A DNA stretch of 64,000 bases from Takifugu bimaculatus (GCA_004026145.2 CP034993.1:7203566-7267565), one strand, 5' to 3'. Positions 35,831-50,390 are shown, numbered from the stretch's first letter. Numbers and translations: made by a program. The notes: generated from the letters alone by a model not told the origin.

Positions 35831-38689
35831 AAAAAAAAGCATTTCCAGTAAAGCCTTGAGTTTCTGTAAAGCACAGATGTGTGTCATATAAAAAAGTAAT
35901 CCAGGAATAAACTGAAGGCTAGATACTCTGTCAAGTTCATAAATCTTGGTCCTAAAATCAACATTGGGCTGCCACAAGTATGATTAATGATTGTGGGGAC
36001 AAAGTTTGGAATTTCCCAAGTTCTTTGACTAAAACCAAAAAGGTTCCAGTTGTAGTTTTCTTGCTTTTAAATGAGATTTGTAGGCGAGAGAACGATCTTT
36101 ATCATCGATCAACTCAACCACATTAACTCAAAACTATGGTTTCTGACAGCTCTGAATCTCTTGCACAAAGGTGATAAACATGAACATGCAGCAGCTTCAC
36201 ATCACCTTTTCCCACCCCTTTCTTTGCTGCAAGAGTTGCTTGTTCAAGTATAAACCCAGCGCTGGCCAAGAAAGCAACCCTGAAAATGTCTTTTGCACTA
36301 CTTTTGTGAAATAATCACCATGCCCCAGACACATAGTTGATAGGATTCGAAATCTTGGTCTAATCTAGTGGACATTGAAAGACTCTGTCTTTTACCAGGA
36401 ACTGGAACTTACTGTCTGTCGCTGTCTGATTTTATCTAAACTCAGGCTACAGCCATTCCAAAACAGAGCCACACAAGGCCCACTGCAAAGTTTTATGTTC
36501 TTTTGTCATCCCTACAAGTCCACAACCACCGTTGTCTGAGTTTCTTATGGCTGCTTCATTTAAAAAAGAAAAATCCTGTTAAGTAAGAAATATACAGCCA
36601 CTTGTCAGATTGTTTGCACTTCTAAAAGACAAAATAATTAAAATTAAATTATTTTCCCTTCGTATGGTGGAAAAGAACTCCAAACAAGAAGAACCTTTGG
36701 AAATTTGTGTGTTTAAAGATACATTCTACCTTATTAAATAGCATGTCCCCTACCATAGGTCCCATTTGTGAAGACCCTTTATTAAAACAAACACTCACTC
36801 CAGTCCATTAGACAAATGACTCTATGGCGAGTGCCATGAAGCACATTCAATTCTTTAGAAATGGATCTGGTCCAAACCCACAATTCAAGGATTTGACTAC
36901 AGGATCTCTCAGATTAGCAACATTCGGAGATGATAGAATACAGAATAACATGGGGAATATTACCAGAAACAATGAAACAAAAAAGGCTGAACAGGATGGG
37001 GAGGCATGCATTTCACTTTTAAGTAATCCTGATGTCACATGACTAGTGTAAACTACAGTAAATGCTGTCTCCCCTGTCTGTAAGAATCTGCTGTTTGTAA
37101 AAGAATTCAGATTACTGTGGACAAAAACACCCAGAAAACAAGGAGATTGTGACCCAAAGTTTCTTGTGACAGATTGATATGGTACTTTAAAACCTTTAGG
37201 TGTCACATTGTGTTTTGAAAGCCTCTCAGATACAAGATACAAAACAGAGAAGCTGATTAGTTCATTGTCTTACGAAAGCAAGGTGAACTCAGCCAAACCT
37301 TCAGCCAAACAGTGTTTAGGCAAGCAGAAAGAAAAGCATCACTTCTTTTCTTATTTCTACCAAAGTATTGATTACTCTTTGTAGTTTTCTCAAAAATACA
37401 GCCCTCTTGTACACTTGCAACAAAGTTTGTAGATTACGTACATCAAATCTCATTTGAATATTTGAAGTAGGCACAGTGCCGATAACGAACTTTTCAACAG
37501 GATACGTAACGTAGGAAATGGTTAATGTTACCATTAACGTCTTTGCATATTTTAAATCTAGGACTTAAATTCCATTGCTTTAAATACAGGCTTTCAGCAA
37601 TAGAAGGTATTTTGGAGGGTTTGATATTATAAAAATGTGACCGATGAACTCTGCATAATCTTCTCTGTCATTGGCTCATTTGTTAGGCCCGTTCCTTTTG
37701 TATGACTAGGTGGCGAGGACAGCGGGAAGCAGTAGCGTATACCTGCAGCGTCTGTGTGGAAGCTGCAGCTGAAAAGCTCAATTCATCTACGCTTTGATCA
37801 CATTCGTCTTTAATGATGAATCATGTGCCTTACAGGTCGTCTTTGTGCTCGATTCCATTTGCGTTTTCTTCCACGACAGACGGAAAGTTCGTAAGTTCAT
37901 TATCTGCTCCACTTTAGCGGTACACTTGTGACTCTAATAAATTCATCTAGACAAAGAGGGTGATTAGTGCCTTTTTCAAAAAGTAATAGATTATGCGTCA
38001 AAATATACTGAAGTTCTATTCAACTGGCAAAAAGAAATGCATCTGAATCCAGCATTTACTGAGCATGATATATAATTGATATAAAATAGCTTATCTTTGC
38101 TTCAAAAGTTCATGTTATTGGGTATTGTGTTAAAGTGAAACCTCAGTTCCTGAAACTCAGGACTGCACACAAAAAAACACCTTCTGGCACAACATTCCGC
38201 AGACATTGATCTGAATGAGTATGCATGGGATGTCCGGAATAAAGGTGAGTGGTAAGACTGTACTCTCACATACCAGCAGTGATACAAAATATCAATAGTC
38301 TCTGTTTCATTAATGGTATAAAAGAAAAGAAATCTGCTCTTGACTGAACAGTCACTGGCTGGGGTGGCATCTATGTAGCGTGGTTGTTATTGTAAAGGTC
38401 TAAATTTGTTACTCAGCACTGACAAGCTGTTGTTATTCAGTTTAATTTGGTTGGTTTTAGAATGCACTACTAGGTAGTAGTTATGGCATTCAAAGTGCTT
38501 GTTCATATGCTAATCTATCTGCTTTGTATTGGCGTATAGTCAAATACTCTATATAACATATTTTTTTGTTAAATAAAGTAATATCTCCAGTGTGTTTCAC
38601 CCTTTGGGATGTAGCAATACAATAATTCTTGACTTCCAATACAAAATTCTGTTTCTTCCAGTGACTTAAATCACACACTTTTACTTTTA
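35831..38689. other. Unassigned non-coding DNA upstream of the RING-CH promoter
   Basis: AT-rich with no repeat family recognised. A short plus-strand exon-like segment near 38.20-38.24 kb (acceptor attccgcag, donor gtgagt) has no support beyond its splice words. Confidence 0.5.
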
Positions 38690-38910
38690 TCTACAACTCT
38701 CATGCATGTAGTGCTTTCCCCCTGCCCCTTACCCTAACCATTACAACTAACTGCCTATATTTAAAAAACCCAATTCTAACCTTTAAACGTAAGGCCAAGT
38801 ATACCTTAAACAACCCAGTGAAGAAATGAGGACTAGCTGAAATGTCCTCAATCCCCAAAAATGTCCTCACATTTATACACGAGGCTGTGTAGCATGACGA
38901 AGGTTACACA
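38690..38910 (-). mobile_element. 'aaatgtcctcac' dispersed repeat
   Basis: The plus strand shows cccttaccctaaccattaca, aacccaattctaac, then gaaatgtcctcaatccccaa and aaatgtcctcaca. It is the same family as the split copy at 21.4-22.0 kb, in the opposite orientation, with a short CA tract at its right side. Orientation is defined relative to that copy. Confidence 0.55.
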
Positions 38911-41900
38911 CACACTACTTGTCACCAGAACACTGCATGAAACAGATCAGACCACTCTGACTGTTCACACAAACACTTGTCATGGCCAGGACAAACAAAC
39001 CAAAAACAACACATGAATTGTGAGAATGAAAGTCCCATGTTCACGGCTGTAGCAGCGAAGTGTTCTAACGCGGGTATGTGACGCTTCGAGAGGTAGAGAG
39101 TTTTCACTCCATCAGTGACAGGACAAGCATAATTATGAAAATGAGATAAGGGAGAATCAAAATGGCCTGATTGAAAAAAGAGGGAGAAAAGTCCTCGAGT
39201 GCAGAACTTGGGTTGATTGATTCAGAGCAGATGAGCCCAGGGTTCCACTGCTGGCAGCCCGGGGTCCGTGCTGTAATGATAGCTTTATAATTAAGATTAA
39301 AGACCAAAGAGCACAGACAAGACATTCGAGTGGTGTTGGGGGCTTCTTCGATGACACTGGGAATAATTGGAGAGAAGGATCTACAATCTCTACCTCCCTA
39401 AAGACTAGAAGGTTGCGAGCATTACTTTATGCAAACACTGGATGTGTCTGACAATAACAACGAGGTACCAATGTGATTTTTAAAAATGGCTTCGCCAAAA
39501 TAACAAAATAAAACCCCGATTTGCTCTTTGTATTACTGTTGTTGTTGGTTTAATTGAAGTAAAAGAGGTGTCAAAAGAGAGGATTATGTGTGATTATGAT
39601 GATTCCGTCCTTACATGAGGCAGATTGGAGAGCCATCTGGGCAGCAGTTATGACAGCAACAGACTTCTGTTGATAATGAGCTGGACAGCAAGAAAAGGAC
39701 AACCACATTTCCACCACTTCCCCATCTCATGCATGAGACTGTGACAGTTTTTAAAAAAAAAAATCTTTTACACATTTCTCATTAAAATGGCACCAAGGTA
39801 ATCGCCTACCCATCCTCGTGCATGTCCCATGTTGAACAACATTTTCAGCCAGTCGTCTGCTTTTCATCGTTCTACCGCCGCTCCACAAGGTTCGTGTCCA
39901 AAGTGGCCATCATTTCTCACCTTCACTGACATCTCCAATCTGATGAGGGTGAAGTCAAGTCGCTTAGATGACTAATAATCATATCAAAGGTGCCATGTCA
40001 TGCAGCAGATTTAAATAAGAGGGTTTGGAGCAGCATTTGCATGCATCTGTATGCCTGGGCTAAGAGGCTAATATCATAAAGTATGGTGCAGACATGATTT
40101 AATGTAATCTGTCATGTCATATGCTAATCTTCACTCCTCTCAGTAACATAAAGCACGTTAGCGCCGGGAGATTTAAATGGGGCACTGCAGTTAAAGGTGT
40201 AGTTTTGGACAATAAGAATACCCACAGTGAGGATCTGGGATGATATTTATCACACCATTTATATGCATTGATTGTTGCAAGTTTTGTCACTAAATGAGAA
40301 AAAGAAATTTTACTGAAGGTAGCTGTGAGAATAATTTGGATTTGTTGGTCTTCATGATTCCAAATTCACCATGAGCACGAGAAGTTGTCACCTCGCTGCT
40401 GACACTTAGCTGTACCTTTTATAGGGAGAAAATGTTCAGGGACCTCTTTCAAATTTCACATTTTGCCAAGGTAGAAATGGAAATTATAGAGAAAAAAGGT
40501 AATCACCATGACCACGCTTATTCCGTTTCAACAGTTCTGAGTATTCAGGTGTCATTAGTTGCACAATATGGATCAGTATCAATAGATTCTGACTCAGATT
40601 GGAAGGCAAATTGAAGATGTTTATACTGTAGTAGTTGTAGTTGACCACTTAACGCACATTCAGGTGGTTTAAATCAATAATTAACCCCTCTACCTCTGTC
40701 GTCACCACCTCGTGGTGTCATAGAGTCTAAATTCTAATTACATTTCACAGAGATAATTTATCATCATGGAGACTTTCATTTGAATTATTAATCCATAGCA
40801 AAACAAATGTGTCAGTATCCCCTCTCTCACAGCCAGGCACTCAGAGGAAACACAGCAACACAAGGTTATCGTGAGGCTGCTTTTGTTCTGAGCCATCTCC
40901 GTGTATTGGCTGCTCCACAAGGCCTAATTATCCATTACAAGAGACCAATGATTTGACTGTTAGTAACCTCAGTTTGTCTCAGGCGTGACACCATCATTGC
41001 ACACTTTGGGCATTCATAAAGAGGAAGAAGGTGTAGAAGACTTTGTTCAACTGTCTAGAAGAGGAGCTGCGCTTTAAGCTTATTCAAAAAGACTGCAGAA
41101 CCCAATTGTTACATAAAGAAAATCATTTTCTTAAAACCTACTATGAATATATTAGTTTTGGCTGACTCCTATCATGTAGCTGTGGTGTCCACGATAGTTG
41201 TTTCTGCAAATACCCTTGTTCTTTCCTTTAACTGTGAGAGCAGATATCCAAGTGTTCAGTTGCAATGTTTGTTCTTCTTTAAAACACTTTAGTTTAGAAT
41301 AATCCAGGTGAGGAGATTTCAAACTTCATTTATAAACACTAGAGCACTTGCAAATTGTCCTCTGTTCAATGTGATATTTTCCTAAAGAGCTGCTTCTTCT
41401 TCTTTTTATTTTATTATTTTTTTTCATACAAAGTACAAATTTCACACTCTTATCACTGGTACTCAGTCTGCTCAGTGGGAGAAAAGAGCTAAATTTGGTT
41501 GCAAGTCGCACCAGTGCCAACATACCAGAGAAAGAAAAATGAAATTCAAAGTAGGTAAATGTCAGCTGAAGCTATGAGAAGGACTTTGGAGGTTTGACAG
41601 GACGCAATTACAAAAATGCCCCCTGGTGGGGTTTGGGATATGGTATTTTTATGTTGCTGTAAGTTTTAAAAGTAAGCCCACAGCAGTATCCCCCACCCCC
41701 TTTGATCAATAGGAGACACCCCATTTTTCCTGTTGCTATAGTGATGAATGGGGTCAAGACCACGCCTGCATAGGGCCTATCCATCCTGAAGAACTCTTCC
41801 TGTGCTAATATGGTAACCTGCGTAATGGTGGACTATCCCTCCGAGGCTAGTATTGCTATGAAGGACGACAGTAAATTCATGTAAACTATCCAGACAACAA

Positions 41901-44900
41901 GTTGGTCATGTAACTTATATATTGTATTTAAAAACACAGCCTATACTTTGAGTACAAATACAGTATCTTAGAGTTTCAACTGAGAAACTTTCCAATTATT
42001 CAAGCCCTGAGGACAGCCTGATGAATTGCCCATGGTAATTAGAATGATTAAGTGAGAAATGCAACATAGTCATTTATCTTTGTATGAAAGAGTTAAGTAA
42101 AGGCGGTGATAAAACTTGCCTAATTAGCTGTCGTTAAAGAAAATAGGGGGGAGGGGAGGTAGTAAACAATCAGTCCCTACAGGGAACAGAGTACTTGATG
42201 TTGGACAAGATGCTATACTGAGATGGTCATCTTGACCGGTGACACGCTGCAACTGTTTCAACCTAAAAATGATCATTTCTACAAAGGGAATGGCAGAAGT
42301 TTACAGCCAAGAAAGCTAACTGCTAGCATCCTGAGTAGGTCACAATGACACACACTAATTTTTGTTTAATTTTTAGGTGTTCTTTGTTTTGGAAGTGGGT
42401 ATCCATATTACCGGTATGCAAATAAGAGCCTCTCCTTCTCTTATAAAGAGATGAAAGGTCCTTTCTTACACAAGGATATTGCCTCTATGACCCATTTGTG
42501 GCATTTTTTTTTTGCATACATGACGAGGGTTTGTGACCTAACTACAATGTAGCAGCCATAAAGGCCATAATGTCCACACAGAAGAGCGATAGATGCAAGA
42601 TGAGCACTAAAATGGTGCTGCTTTGCAGTTTGTGGTCAGGTCTGTGGCAAGCTAAATCCCCCCCCCCGAAAAAAATCATTCCCATCAACTGCAAGCCCCC
42701 AAACTGTTTAAATGCATTAGATTTGGCTTTATGCATATATCCTGGAATCAGTCATCACGTACAAAAACAGCTTAAATTCCTTTTAGGCTAAAGAACAGAA
42801 GCCGTAATCACTTTGAGCGAGAAGAGTCATAAATTCATCACTTGTTATTTCTGTTCTTTATTTGTTCTGAATTTGGCCGGCTTCTTTTTATTTGTCTTTA
42901 ATATGCAGTTCTAAAGTCAAACAACATGTCGCAGCCAGTGCCCTGCACACAAAGACATGTACAATAACCTTTACCAACAATGTCTGTCCCAGCATGAGTC
43001 TGTCAGTGACACAACAACATTGCATGTGACATTACACTCCAGGGCACATTTCTCTCAAATATGATTTGAGATGATTGAAAGCTTTTTGATTTAAAAGTGT
43101 ATTCTCTTAAGCTAAGTGCTCCCAGAGACCATCAAGAAAATTTAATTGCCTCACTTAAAGGAAAAAAAAGCAGGTTTTCTGCCCCAAATAATACCAGATC
43201 TTAACATCTCAATAGAAACACATGGAATTAGATGCTCAACTGTGTGCCTAATGTCATTGGGAAATGTAATTTTCTGATGGCATTTCCTACGTCTGTCTAA
43301 CCGAGAGCAGAAGATTGATCCAAATCTTAATGAACCATTTTCAGAAGTGGACTTTGGCTTTGGCCACATGGTGGATTAGGGAGCCAAACAGCCATGAAGG
43401 TTGACCTTATAAAAGGAAAGTTTCTATATCCAAAAGAAAAGTTAGCTTGACGTGACTGCTCAGTCATTGTCCACTAATACAAAAGCAAAGCATTAAAATA
43501 TTGAGTTCATAAGGGAAATGGAAAACACAAAATATAGTTTTCATAATGCATGCCCCCCCCCCCCCACACACACACACACCCACACACTTACACAAAATCA
43601 TATATATATAAACCTATTTGTTAAAACAAAATGGACAACCTGACTTTTGGTCCACATGAGGTACTAGCGTACAAATAACATTGTGTAAAGATGAAAAATA
43701 ATGCCAAAAATATATGTGCATGAAATTGGCCTGGGGACGTATTTCTAATAAATTATCTGCTGGATATCATTTCCAGGACACTCCAGTTTAGCAGAATTGG
43801 TGAGTGTACTCTCAGCACATTATTAAGCCTCTGTCATACCTGTTTTGATGATAACATCAATTATTTTCTGCCTGTCAGTCATTATTACCTTAAGATTTTC
43901 CTATGATGAAAGGGTTAATTGGGCCAAATGGTTCATGTGTACTAGAGAAAATTTCCTTTTCCCCTTTTGTGGTCAGATGTAAATTGTTTGGTACGATACA
44001 ACATGAGTTCGGGAGAAATGAATAGACTTTTACTTTTATTTATATATTTTATTTCTTTTTTTTCACCTTCCTGCATGGAGGCCGGAGCTTTCCCCTAATG
44101 TTTTTCTTAAATTCAGTCTAAATTTAAAGTTAAATGAGTTAAGGTTGTATTTATTTTACTTCTGTTTTACTAATGATAGCTAAAACGTGTTTAACATATT
44201 TACTATATAATGTGTCGGTAATATAGTTAATGCAAACAATAATACAATATAGCCAATATACAATATAGCCAATAATATTATTACCTTAAATGGACAACGC
44301 TGACATTTGTATTTGAAAATTTTCAATTTAGAATTAAAATTCCACCATTCAAATGCCAATATTTTGAATGAGTGCAACAATAGTTTGTACATAAGTGAAA
44401 AAGTTATCCATCTGTCCCAAAAAGAATCTCATCATCTCCTGTGTTGAACATTTGTTTGGTTTGTCATCCTGGTGTTTTTAGATATTTACAGAAAATCTTC
44501 ACGTCTTGAGTTATGTTGGATTGTTATTTGTATCGCATGCGTTCCGATGTTTACAGACATCAGTGATAAGCAGCGAAAAATGATCCAGCCAAGCTCATCA
44601 TAGACCGTCCTTGAGGCTTTGAAACAAGACTCATTTAGATCTGATGGCAGGCTAAAGGAATATAGCCTGTAATATCTATAACCGCTTTGAAGATAATAAT
44701 CAAATGAATTGGTCTTAGGAAAATAGCTTGAACTTCGGTACTGATTAAGATCCAATTATAGCATGAGAAAAAATATCTGTATAATTAAGTTCAGTGTATA
44801 CTCCAAAAAACCACAATCAGTTTGTTAGTAATATTTAATTTGATCTGATCCACCCCAACTGGTAATATTCTCTTTTGTCAGAGATGTGTTTATTAGTAGA

Positions 44901-45124
44901 GACGTGTAATTAGTCAATAATAAATATTTCAGCTTTTTCCTTAAACAGTTATGACTATTTTCATTTAGCGTTGATACAAGTCATTAGAATATTATTTAGA
45001 GCCACTGATGTGTTTAATATTAATGTTGGCCAACAAATGATCCCATGTAACCACTGGTCATTTTGACAAATTATTCATCTTAATCTACATAACAGGGCGA
45101 GAGATAAACATATTCACACAATAT
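38911..45124. other. Unassigned non-coding DNA
   Basis: No gene found. Apart from the C/CA tract at 43.55 kb and poly-A or poly-T runs, nothing repetitive was recognised. Confidence 0.5.
43554..43590 (+). repeat. Poly-C/(CA)n microsatellite
   Basis: About twelve C followed by CA units, with one CCC interruption. Confidence 0.9.
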
Positions 45125-45985
45125 TTCATTGGACTGCCTTTAGCTTTGATTACACGTGTCCTATGGTTCCATACATTTCTGCAATGTCACAAGATTTCTT
45201 TGCGTCTCATCTTGCGTTAATTTTTCCCCAAGATCCTCTATTGATAATGGTCGGATCAACCCTAGCATGGTCATCTTGGAATATGCCCGTGACGTCAGCG
45301 AAGAACAAAAACCCATGGATGGAGGAATCTGGTTATTTCGTATATTCGGGTATTCAGCAGACTTCATTCTTTGGGCATAGGCTGCTCCAGTACGTGCTGC
45401 GCCTGATAGTTGCATCACTTCATCCGCCTCTCTTCTTCCTCTGGTGCACTATCACTCTGGAAAAGGGTAAACCCGGACTCATCAGACAACACGACCTTCT
45501 TCCATTGCTCCAGAGTCCAACTTTTATGCTCGCTGGTAAATAGAAGCCTTTTTTCCCAATTAGCCTTAATGATTAGTGGTTTTCTTAAGGCTAAACAGCT
45601 GTTCAGTCCCAATCTCTTGAGTTCCCGTTGCATTGTGCAGGTGGACCTGCTCTAACTTTCACCAATAAACACAAACACTTCTGCTGTTGTTTTCCTCCAA
45701 TCTGATTTCACCAAACCTTTGTCGATCACAATCCTTCAGGATTTATTTTTTCATTTCTGAGCACAAGTTTTCCTCAAAAATAATGGTTCCCGGCTACGAC
45801 CTTTCCAGTAATAATGCATTGAACACTTTTTAACCCATTTTTAGTGTTTTCTACAATCTCCTTGGATGTTTTCTTTGATTGATGCTTGCCAAACGGTTTG
45901 ACACCTCTCAAGCAGGCTACCATCTTTTCCACGACTGCAGGATGTGTCTTTCAACATGGATGTTTAAGGAATGAGAGATAATCAC
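45125..45985 (-). pseudogene. Tc1-family transposase relic, lineage A
   Basis: The minus strand encodes broken pieces of a Tc1 (DD34E) transposase, starting at an ATG near 45957. The best run (45633-45415) includes LKRLGLNSCLALRKPLI and WTLEQWKKVVLSDESGF, so the first catalytic Asp of the SDES motif is kept. Below about 45400 come degraded pieces of the remaining catalytic domain, with segments missing. Tc1 transposases are about 340 residues; stops, frameshifts and deletions make this copy inactive. No terminal inverted repeats were seen, and the N-terminal side abuts a large microsatellite. Confidence 0.75.
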
Positions 45986-45990
45986 CCATC

Positions 45991-46386
45991 ATGGAAGGAA
46001 GGAAGGAAGTAAGGATGGATGGTTGGAAGGAAGGGAGGATGGATGGATGGATTGAAGGAAGGAAGGACGAATGGATGGAAGGGAGGATGGATGGATGGAT
46101 TGAAGGAAGGAAGGACGGATGGATGAAAGGGAGGATGGATAGAAGGATGGGAGGAAGGATGGATGGATGAGTGGGTGGGTGGATGGATGGATGGATGGAA
46201 GGAAGGAAGGAAGGATGGAAGGAAGGAAGGATGGATGGATGGGAGGAAGGATGGATGAAAGGATGGATGGAAGGATGGATGGATGGGAGGAAGAATGGAT
46301 GAGTGGGTGGGTGGGTGGATGGATGGATGGGTTAGATAGTTAGATAGATGGATGGATGGATGGATGGAGGGATAGATGGATGGATG

Positions 46387-46461
<75 letters not shown>

Positions 46462-46481
46462 GGATGGATGGATGGATAGAT

Positions 46482-46563
<82 letters not shown>

Positions 46564-46580
46564 TAGATAGATAGATAGCC
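45991..46580 (+). repeat. Compound GGAA/GGAT/GATA/GACA microsatellite
   Basis: Nearly 600 bases: GGAA/GGAT mixtures (45991-46330) with a duplicated unit of about 48 bases (46031 and 46079), GATA runs (46386-46460 and 46484-46526), about nine GACA units (46525-46560) and a final GATA run. Long Tyr/Leu/Ser and Pro/Ser/Ile frames on the minus strand are artefacts of the repeat. Confidence 0.95.
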
Positions 46581-47454
46581 TTTCCTGTCACGGTGTGACA
46601 TCAGACCTCACAGCTGACTGTGAAAAGAGATGCGCCATTAGCAGATGAACCACAGCTAACAGTTTAAATTTCCCTTGAATAAGGAGCTTGTTTGCCTCTG
46701 CACAACCTTGAAGAGACACTGGTCCTGGGCCGCTACCGTGAAATGACGCCTGTACTCAGAGAGCAATTAGGCCCTGCGTGGCATGGGCAGCCATTATGAA
46801 TGAAATCAAATTACCTTCATTAACCTGCCAAGTTGGCCAAAGGCATCACTACCCACTGCTTCCTTTCTCCACCCTTATGGAAGAAGATGAATGACAAACC
46901 GAAAGAGGCGGAACATGCTGATATCCCTGTGGAGTTCTAATACGACATCCCCTCCCAAAATTTGCTAATGCATTCATACTCATGGAAGCCATTTCCACAG
47001 CCTCCACCACGTGTGTTTTAATGTTGAGAAATAAAATGCATGGCTCCAAAACAATATCACACCGTATGAGATAATTAGCTCTCCTGGCTTGACAAATGGG
47101 CCAATGCCTATGTGCGTACATGCTTTTGATCACTGCGTATGTTACCTTCATGAATAAGCAGTGTGATACATCCCCCAGTTATAACCAAAATATATATATA
47201 TCTCCCTATTAATGTCTGAAAGATGGCCTTTAAGACAACACTGAACACTAAACCAGCCAATGAGAAGGGGTGACTATACGTACAGTACAAGGTTGTGGCC
47301 GCAGCACAATCATGGAATTCATGGTTTTTAACCCCTGAGTACATTTACTATGATGAAATAAACTGGTTTAAAATCCACAGCAAACATTTGCTCTCGGAAG
47401 AAAAGATGCATCGTCTCAGTGGTCGGAGAGCAGCTCTTGTCTGGCTGTGTGCAG

Positions 47455-47539
47455 GATCATCTGGCCTCATGTAAAAACCGTCGGCAGCCGGGGGGAGTGA
47501 TGTTCGTGGTGAGTGGCTGTATCAGAGCCAGCATCAGAG
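47455..47539 (+). other. Isolated exon candidate with strong splice sites
   Basis: On the plus strand an 85-base segment sits between a good acceptor (ttgtctggctgtgtgcag) and a near-consensus donor (AGAG, then gtaagt). It is open in the phase-0 frame throughout and ends in phase 1, reading DHLASCKNRR then QPGGVMFVVSGCIRASIR. The product was not recognised and no partner exon was found. It could be an exon of a long-intron gene, a lncRNA exon, or chance. Confidence 0.25.
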
Positions 47540-48393
47540 GTAAGTGATTCTATTTAGATAGATAATAAATATGCGGTCATGGGAAGCCTATATCCAAAAC
47601 CCACATAATGACATTTGGCTGTGGGTGGAGGAGGAGGTTGCCAATCGGTCTTTACTGTATTTAAAGCATTTTATTCGCCTTCATCCTGCTCACTGCTGAT
47701 TCTATTTCCTCTTCATAAAAACACAGCCCATTTTTAATGAAGGAGGCCCTTTCTCCACTCTGAATGTCTCCTCAGTTCTCATATTTATTAATCACACTGA
47801 GGCTTTTAGAGGCACATGAGGGTTAAAATCAGTCCGGTCTAGAATTCCACTTAGCTGATGCACTGACAGATTGGGGAGTTGAAGACATTTGAATGTCTGT
47901 CATGTAACAGATGTGAGGGCATTGTGCAACCAAACACTGAATGCCCTAAATGTGACATACAATAGTCGTTTCCTGTTAAAGCGATAACAATGCTAAGGGA
48001 CAGACTTAGATTTAAGAGTCTAACATTAATCTTGTGTATTTATACTGTACAAATTTCCTTCACTGATTTAGACCTTAGGAAATAAATACATTTAATATGA
48101 AAGGAAGTGAGGCTGTGTCTAAAATGATAGTGACAAGGAATGGTTCAGACTGTGCCATCTGGTCCTGCCCGCGTATCGATATGGTATCCTCAGATGAGAG
48201 TAGATATAATCTATGATAGCAGTAATATATGATTCCGCCCAAAGGTTTTATTTATCTTCTGCTCCTAAAGGCAGCGTTACAGCTAAACGTAAACATACAT
48301 CCTTCCGTATGCTTGGTCAAAAGCTTTCACATATTCAGGGCTCCAAACTATCAACCCATCCTGCACGTCAGCTGGTTAACTTCTGTAGGATTA

Positions 48394-48436
48394 GAGGAGA
48401 GGAGAGGAGAGGAGAGGAGAGGAGAGGAGAGGAGAG
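48394..48436 (+). repeat. (GGAGA)n microsatellite
   Basis: About eight pentamer units. Confidence 0.95.
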
Positions 48437-50390
48437 AACATAGAAATACATATCAACCATATATCGAAACCATATATCCAATTTTTGACTTGTATGAGAG
48501 CTTGGTGTTACTGGTAACAATCAATATGTGATTCACTGATGATACAATACTAAAAATAGCAGCTGTTTTTTATTTTTTATCACATGCACATTATGTTAGT
48601 GGACCTGGCTGCTCTTAAAGTCCTGACATGCTGTAGATAAAGATGGATGCTGTATGAATTTAGAGTGCACAAATGCTGCTATCTTGCATTAGAGCAGCCA
48701 AGAAGCTGAGCCACAAGCATCAAGCTCTTACCAACATGGCTGCCTGCCTAATTAGCTCAGTTGTCACTCAGCAACATCTGTCCCAGACATCAAATAAATA
48801 AAACTGATTTGAAATAATATGAATAATTGAAAATGTGATGGGAACGACCTGTAGGATGACCTCAAACAACGGAAAGTAACTTTGCAAGGCGTTAATTTGA
48901 GCCCATTCTTTGCTTGTTTCTTTGTGTTTAGAAGGTGTAAAAAGAATTCTCATTTGTTCTTGTCTTATAATGCAGCCAAATGAATATGCCATACTAATGA
49001 AACCAATTAATATCAAAAGTGTAATTTTAAACATTAAAATTTACAGCATAAATGTAAAAATGTTGGATATTAGCTGTTAAAAAGTGCCTTTTAATAAGCT
49101 GATATACTCCAAATACCTGGAGGATCGAAAATGACTCAGTTACATAAATAAAAGTCCAAAATTTATGCATTTATGTATATATACCAGTATTTATTGATTA
49201 TTATCCAATTTATCTATGCTCACGGCATTTTGGATCCTCCGTAGAAATATGTAACACTTCACTAAAAGGAAAACTGGAAAATGGAGGAAGAAATGAAAGA
49301 AGCAATTAAAGGAGTAAGAGATCAGAGAGCTCATCTCCTCAGACACCTCGGGGTGCAAAAACTGAAATGTGGGAGGATGTAGGAAGTGTTACAAAGTTAA
49401 AGCTCATTTTGATTGTGGCAATAACTTAAACTGTATTTTAAGTATGGTAGGAACCCCACATGGGATAAAACCATTTCTTTGTGTTGTAAATGATGCCAAA
49501 ACAATCCTAAATGTCTGATCATTATGCACCTTATTTAGCTTTTATCTTTTCATAATTCAGATGTATTATGTGCATTTAATAAGGGTTAAACACAGGACAT
49601 TGGAGCTTCGTTTTAGCTTGTTGTTGCTTTTGCTTTGAGTGCACAGCTCCGTCTTTGAATGTGAAAGAATTCAAATGAAGCACTTTTTAACATCTTTTCA
49701 CATCTCATTTCACATCTTTGTAATCACAGCAGACAGGCAGCATTAAGGTAACTAAAGGAGTCCCGGGTACTATGTCATTGATTGACTCTAATAGGTTACG
49801 GTAAATCCCATTTTACCCCCCCTCATCAGTTACTCTCATTTATTTAGTGAAGCATAACTCTATTTGTGAATGAAAACCTTATTCGGAAGACAAGGAAAAA
49901 ATAGCTTGTGGCTGCTGGATTGTTGGAAAAGGAAGAAAATGAAGTGTCTAACCCAAAGTGACATTTACAAATTACCTGTTAATTTCAACTGGTTTGAGGG
50001 ATGATAGGACTGAATTACACTGACAGGAGGGTAACTGGCTAATGAGTTGAGTTGAGTCTGTACTGGCCAAATGAGTACCCTGCACTTAGAGACAAAGTGG
50101 ATTTACTCCGTCTGAGCACCTGAAGTGTTTTCACAGCCTTATCAGACTGCCTCTGTCCACACCCACCTGAAAGCCTCATTTCACCTTACAATCTACTTTC
50201 GGTCTAATTAAGCAGAGCCAGGATGATGAATAGTTACAATCAGCCTTGTTTTAGAGGCCTGTGCTCAGGAGGATACTAACCATGCAGAAAGAGTGCAAGC
50301 GAACATCCGCGTGCCAGAGTGCAAGGTGAAGTGGCGCAGCTTACAACGGTGTCACCTTGAATCTGTCCCAGCTAATTTCTGCTGAAAAGA

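Noticed and set aside
46332..46601. Minus-strand frames rich in YLSI/CLSV
   Set aside because: Translation of the GATA/GACA microsatellite.
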